NCBI GenBank assembly: GCA_902594825.1
Contig: CACJNO010000007.1
Location: forward strand, 1 to 33,812
Direction of reading: 5' to 3'
Length of the DNA: 33,812 nt
DNA from: an uncultured Pelagibacteraceae bacterium
GTDB lineage: Bacteria > Pseudomonadota > Alphaproteobacteria > Pelagibacterales > Pelagibacteraceae
This document shows, piece after piece, positions 31,901 through 33,812 of the stretch. Positions within the stretch are counted from its first letter, which is position 1; each line of letters begins with the position of its first letter. The notes beneath the pieces are model-generated. The model made no database searches and was not told the origin of the DNA. It worked only from the letters and a program-made list of their open reading frames with translations. Position numbers and translations under genes: made by a program.

Positions 31901-31906
31901 TATAAT
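31901..31906 (+). promoter_or_regulatory. Candidate -10 of the TerC-family gene
   Basis: A perfect TATAAT at 31901-31906, with TTGAAT (31876-31881) 19 bp upstream as a weak -35. Six bases follow before the TTG at 31913, so the predicted transcript would begin at or next to the start codon. The rest of the 113-bp gap between dctP and this gene shows no other structure. Confidence 0.5.
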
Positions 31907-31912
31907 TCTACT

Positions 31913-32524
31913 TTGTTAGAAGAATTACTTATATTAGCTCAAATTATTTTCATTACGATTATCTTAACAGCAGATAACGCGATAATCATTGGTGTCATTT
32001 CTGCAAATTTTATTCCAAAAAACAAAAAACAAATAATTTATTGGGGCGTCGCTGGTTCTTTAATTTTTAAAGTTATATTTGCACTTTTTGCTACTTATTT
32101 ATTTAAATTCTACTTTGTAAAAATATTAGGTGGTCTACTTTTAATTTGGATAGTGAATGATTTGAGAAAAGACCTCTTTGAAATTAAAAAGATAAAATCT
32201 CCAACTAAAAAATCTAAAGAACCATCTTTTATTCAAAGTGTTTTTAAAGTTTTATTAGCAGACATAATGATTAGTTTTGATAATGTAATTGGAGTGGTTG
32301 GCGCTGCTAAAGGAAATTTTGGTTTTATGATCTTTGGACTTGTACTTTCTGTCATTTTAACAGGAGCTTTAGCAACATATCTTGCAAGCTATATTCAAAA
32401 ACATTTATGGATTGTTTATATCGGTTTAGGTTTTATCTTATTAGTTGCAATCCAATTGGTCATTGGAGGACTTGAAGATTTAGATATCTTATCAATAAAT
32501 GAACAGTTTAAAAAATATTTTTAA
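31913..32524 (+). CDS. TerC family integral membrane protein
   Basis: A 203-aa membrane protein with about seven hydrophobic helices and the two TerC signature segments, TADNAIIIGVISA (near residue 20) and MISFDNVIGVVGAAKGN (about residues 121-137), each with the conserved Asp-Asn. TerC proteins are linked to metal handling (manganese export, tellurite resistance) and to metalation of exported proteins; which applies is unclear. The only usable start is TTG at 31913: an upstream in-frame ATG at 31886 is closed by TAA at 31895. No Shine-Dalgarno is present, and a TATAAT ends six bases before the TTG. Its TAA overlaps the panB stop in a shared TTAA. Confidence 0.87.
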   Translation: MLEELLILAQIIFITIILTADNAIIIGVISANFIPKNKKQIIYWGVAGSLIFKVIFALFATYLFKFYFVKILGGLLLIWIVNDLRKDLFEIKKIKSPTKKSKEPSFIQSVFKVLLADIMISFDNVIGVVGAAKGNFGFMIFGLVLSVILTGALATYLASYIQKHLWIVYIGLGFILLVAIQLVIGGLEDLDILSINEQFKKYF

Positions 32525-33294
32525 TAAGAATGCTTTTTAGATGGATATTTTTTAGATCTCACATCTGAAGCAAATTTTTTTAAACCTAAGTTTATATATT
32601 TCTTAATATTTAAAAATCTTTTCACAAATTTAATTTTTGTTTCGTTTAAACCAAGAAGATCATCTGTTACAAGAACTTGGCCATCACAATGAACAGAAGA
32701 TCCAATTCCAATAGTAGGAATTTTTAAATCTTTTGTGATTTGTTTTGCTATTGGTGTCTTTACACATTCTAAAACAATTGCAAAAACTCCAGTCTGTTGA
32801 AGTAAAATAGCATCATTCATAAGTTGTTTAATTTCTCTGGAGGTCTTGCCCTTAGATTTAAACTTTCCTTTAACAGATTGTGGTAGTAATCCCAGATGAC
32901 CCATCACTGGAATTTTATTTTTAACTAAGTACTCAACTTGTTTGATAACTTTTTTTCCACCTTCTAATTTAACAGCATCACACTTAGTTTCTTTTAATAT
33001 TTTTTTTGCATTTTTTAATGCTATATTTTTTGTGGTATAAGTTTTAAAAGGCATATCAACTACCATTAAACTTTTTTTTACTCCTAATCTTACGCTCTTA
33101 GAATGATTTATCATTTCAGTTAAAGTAACTTTTCTTGTAGATGAATAATTGTATAGAACTGATCCCAATGAATCTCCAACTAAAATAATATCAACATGTT
33201 TATCAATTTCTTCAGCTATATTTTTTGAATATGCCGTAAGACAAACAATCTTGGATTTATTTTTTTTTTTAATAATCTTTTTAATTTTTTTCAT
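32521..33294 (-). CDS. panB: 3-methyl-2-oxobutanoate hydroxymethyltransferase
   Basis: A 257-aa PanB, which transfers a hydroxymethyl group from 5,10-methylene-THF to 2-oxoisovalerate, the first step to pantothenate. Motifs: [38 protein letters not shown] (magnesium and substrate site), [25 protein letters not shown] and [22 protein letters not shown]. The first 14 residues are almost all Lys and Ile, typical of the local composition. The start overlaps the guaA stop by four bases (ATGA type). The link to one-carbon folate chemistry is shared with the gcv operon, but the pairing with guaA looks incidental. Confidence 0.95.
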   Translation of the reverse strand: MKKIKKIIKKKNKSKIVCLTAYSKNIAEEIDKHVDIILVGDSLGSVLYNYSSTRKVTLTEMINHSKSVRLGVKKSLMVVDMPFKTYTTKNIALKNAKKILKETKCDAVKLEGGKKVIKQVEYLVKNKIPVMGHLGLLPQSVKGKFKSKGKTSREIKQLMNDAILLQQTGVFAIVLECVKTPIAKQITKDLKIPTIGIGSSVHCDGQVLVTDDLLGLNETKIKFVKRFLNIKKYINLGLKKFASDVRSKKYPSKKHSY

Positions 33295-33812
33295 TCAAGT
33301 TCAATAGTACTTGGTGGTTTAGATGTAACATCATAAACTACTCTATTTATACCTCTTATGCTATTTACAATTTTGTTTGAAATCATTTGAATAAATGTTT
33401 TATTAAAATTATAAAAGTCAGCTGTCATACCATCTTCTGATGTTATTGCTCTTAGCAAACATAAATATTCATAAGTCCTATTATCTCCCATTACTCCTAC
33501 TGTTTTTACTGGAAGTAAAGCTGCGTAAGCTTGCCAAATTTTATCATATAAATTGTTATCTTTTAGTGCTTTGATAAAATAAAAATCAGCCTCCTTTAAA
33601 ATTTTAATTTTTTCTCTTGTTATTAAGCCAGGCATTCTAATTGCTAGACCTGGACCAGGAAAAGGGTGTCTAGATATAATTTCACTACTTAAATTAAGTT
33701 CTAATCCTAATTTTCTTACTTCATCTTTAAATAAAAACTTGAGAGGCTCAACTAATCTTAACTTCATTTTTTTTGGTAAACCACCCACATTATGATGTGA
33801 TTTTATTTTAGA
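33291..33812 (-). CDS. guaA: GMP synthase, C-terminal part (cut by window end)
   Basis: The frame runs from the right edge (33812) to the stop at 33291, 173 residues. The first visible residues [16 protein letters not shown] match the ATP-pyrophosphatase/dimerisation junction of glutamine-hydrolysing GMP synthase. [27 protein letters not shown] and the terminal [10 protein letters not shown] complete the dimerisation domain that binds XMP. The gene makes GMP from XMP. No internal start is needed: a GTG at 33788 lies within the conserved HHNVGG motif and is not a real start. The N-terminal amidotransferase and most of the synthetase domain lie outside the window. Confidence 0.95.
   Translation of the reverse strand, partial: SKIKSHHNVGGLPKKMKLRLVEPLKFLFKDEVRKLGLELNLSSEIISRHPFPGPGLAIRMPGLITREKIKILKEADFYFIKALKDNNLYDKIWQAYAALLPVKTVGVMGDNRTYEYLCLLRAITSEDGMTADFYNFNKTFIQMISNKIVNSIRGINRVVYDVTSKPPSTIELE

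Noticed and set aside
1-33812. CRISPR arrays, transposons, prophage or tRNA-linked island
   Set aside because: Apart from the 9-bp units in the TPR gene I see no spaced direct repeats, no transposase or integrase genes, no tRNA and no evident break in composition.

Overview
This window looks like a piece of a streamlined SAR11-type (Pelagibacterales) alphaproteobacterial chromosome. The DNA is very AT-rich. Genes abut or overlap by 1-8 bases, and the longest space without a protein-coding gene is about 190 bp, filled by a riboswitch. The gene set (tandem glycine riboswitch on gcvTHP, NAD-linked formate dehydrogenase with its cofactor genes, a TRAP transporter, pxpABC, SelO) fits that group. 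The assignment is an inference from composition and gene content, not from a marker gene. I see no rRNA, tRNA, CRISPR array, insertion sequence or prophage.

Layout. 1-1010: the 3' end of a charged coiled-coil gene, a MOSC-domain protein and a 75-aa orphan. 1013-4264 (-): an EamA permease, a creatinase and a glycine amidinotransferase, a compact guanidino-compound unit. 4316-6173 (-): moeA and mobA (molybdenum cofactor). 6217-13828 (+): an IscU-like scaffold, an HPP membrane protein, fdhD, a fused diaphorase subunit and catalytic subunit of formate dehydrogenase, then selO. 13849-16131 (-): TspO, a FOXRED1-like FAD oxidoreductase and a 2OG-Fe(II) oxygenase. 16141-20628: an SDR (+) facing a DUF3833 lipoprotein, a CFA-type methyltransferase, a DUF1365 protein and an FAD amine-oxidase-like protein (-), a lipid-modification gene set. 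20635-25182 (-): gcvP, gcvH, gcvT, a tandem glycine riboswitch and its promoter. 25179-28982: an EamA permease, pxpC and pxpB (-), then pxpA and a secreted TPR protein (+). 28979-31799 (-): a TRAP transporter (dctM, dctQ, dctP). 31913-33812: a TerC-family membrane protein (+), panB (-) and the C-terminal part of guaA (-, cut by the window end).

How it fits together (inference). Much of the window can be read as small organic nitrogen and one-carbon catabolism: creatine to sarcosine and urea, glycine through the Gcv system to C1 units, and formate to CO2 and NADH. 5-Oxoproline would go to glutamate, possibly fed by the TRAP transporter. The most notable points are a perfect 12-bp helix in the gcvT leader that extends the second aptamer's P1 over the Shine-Dalgarno and AUG, the creatinase-amidinotransferase pair, a lost iron-sulfur ligand in the formate dehydrogenase diaphorase subunit, and repeated use of overlapping symmetric -10 elements between closely spaced divergent genes.
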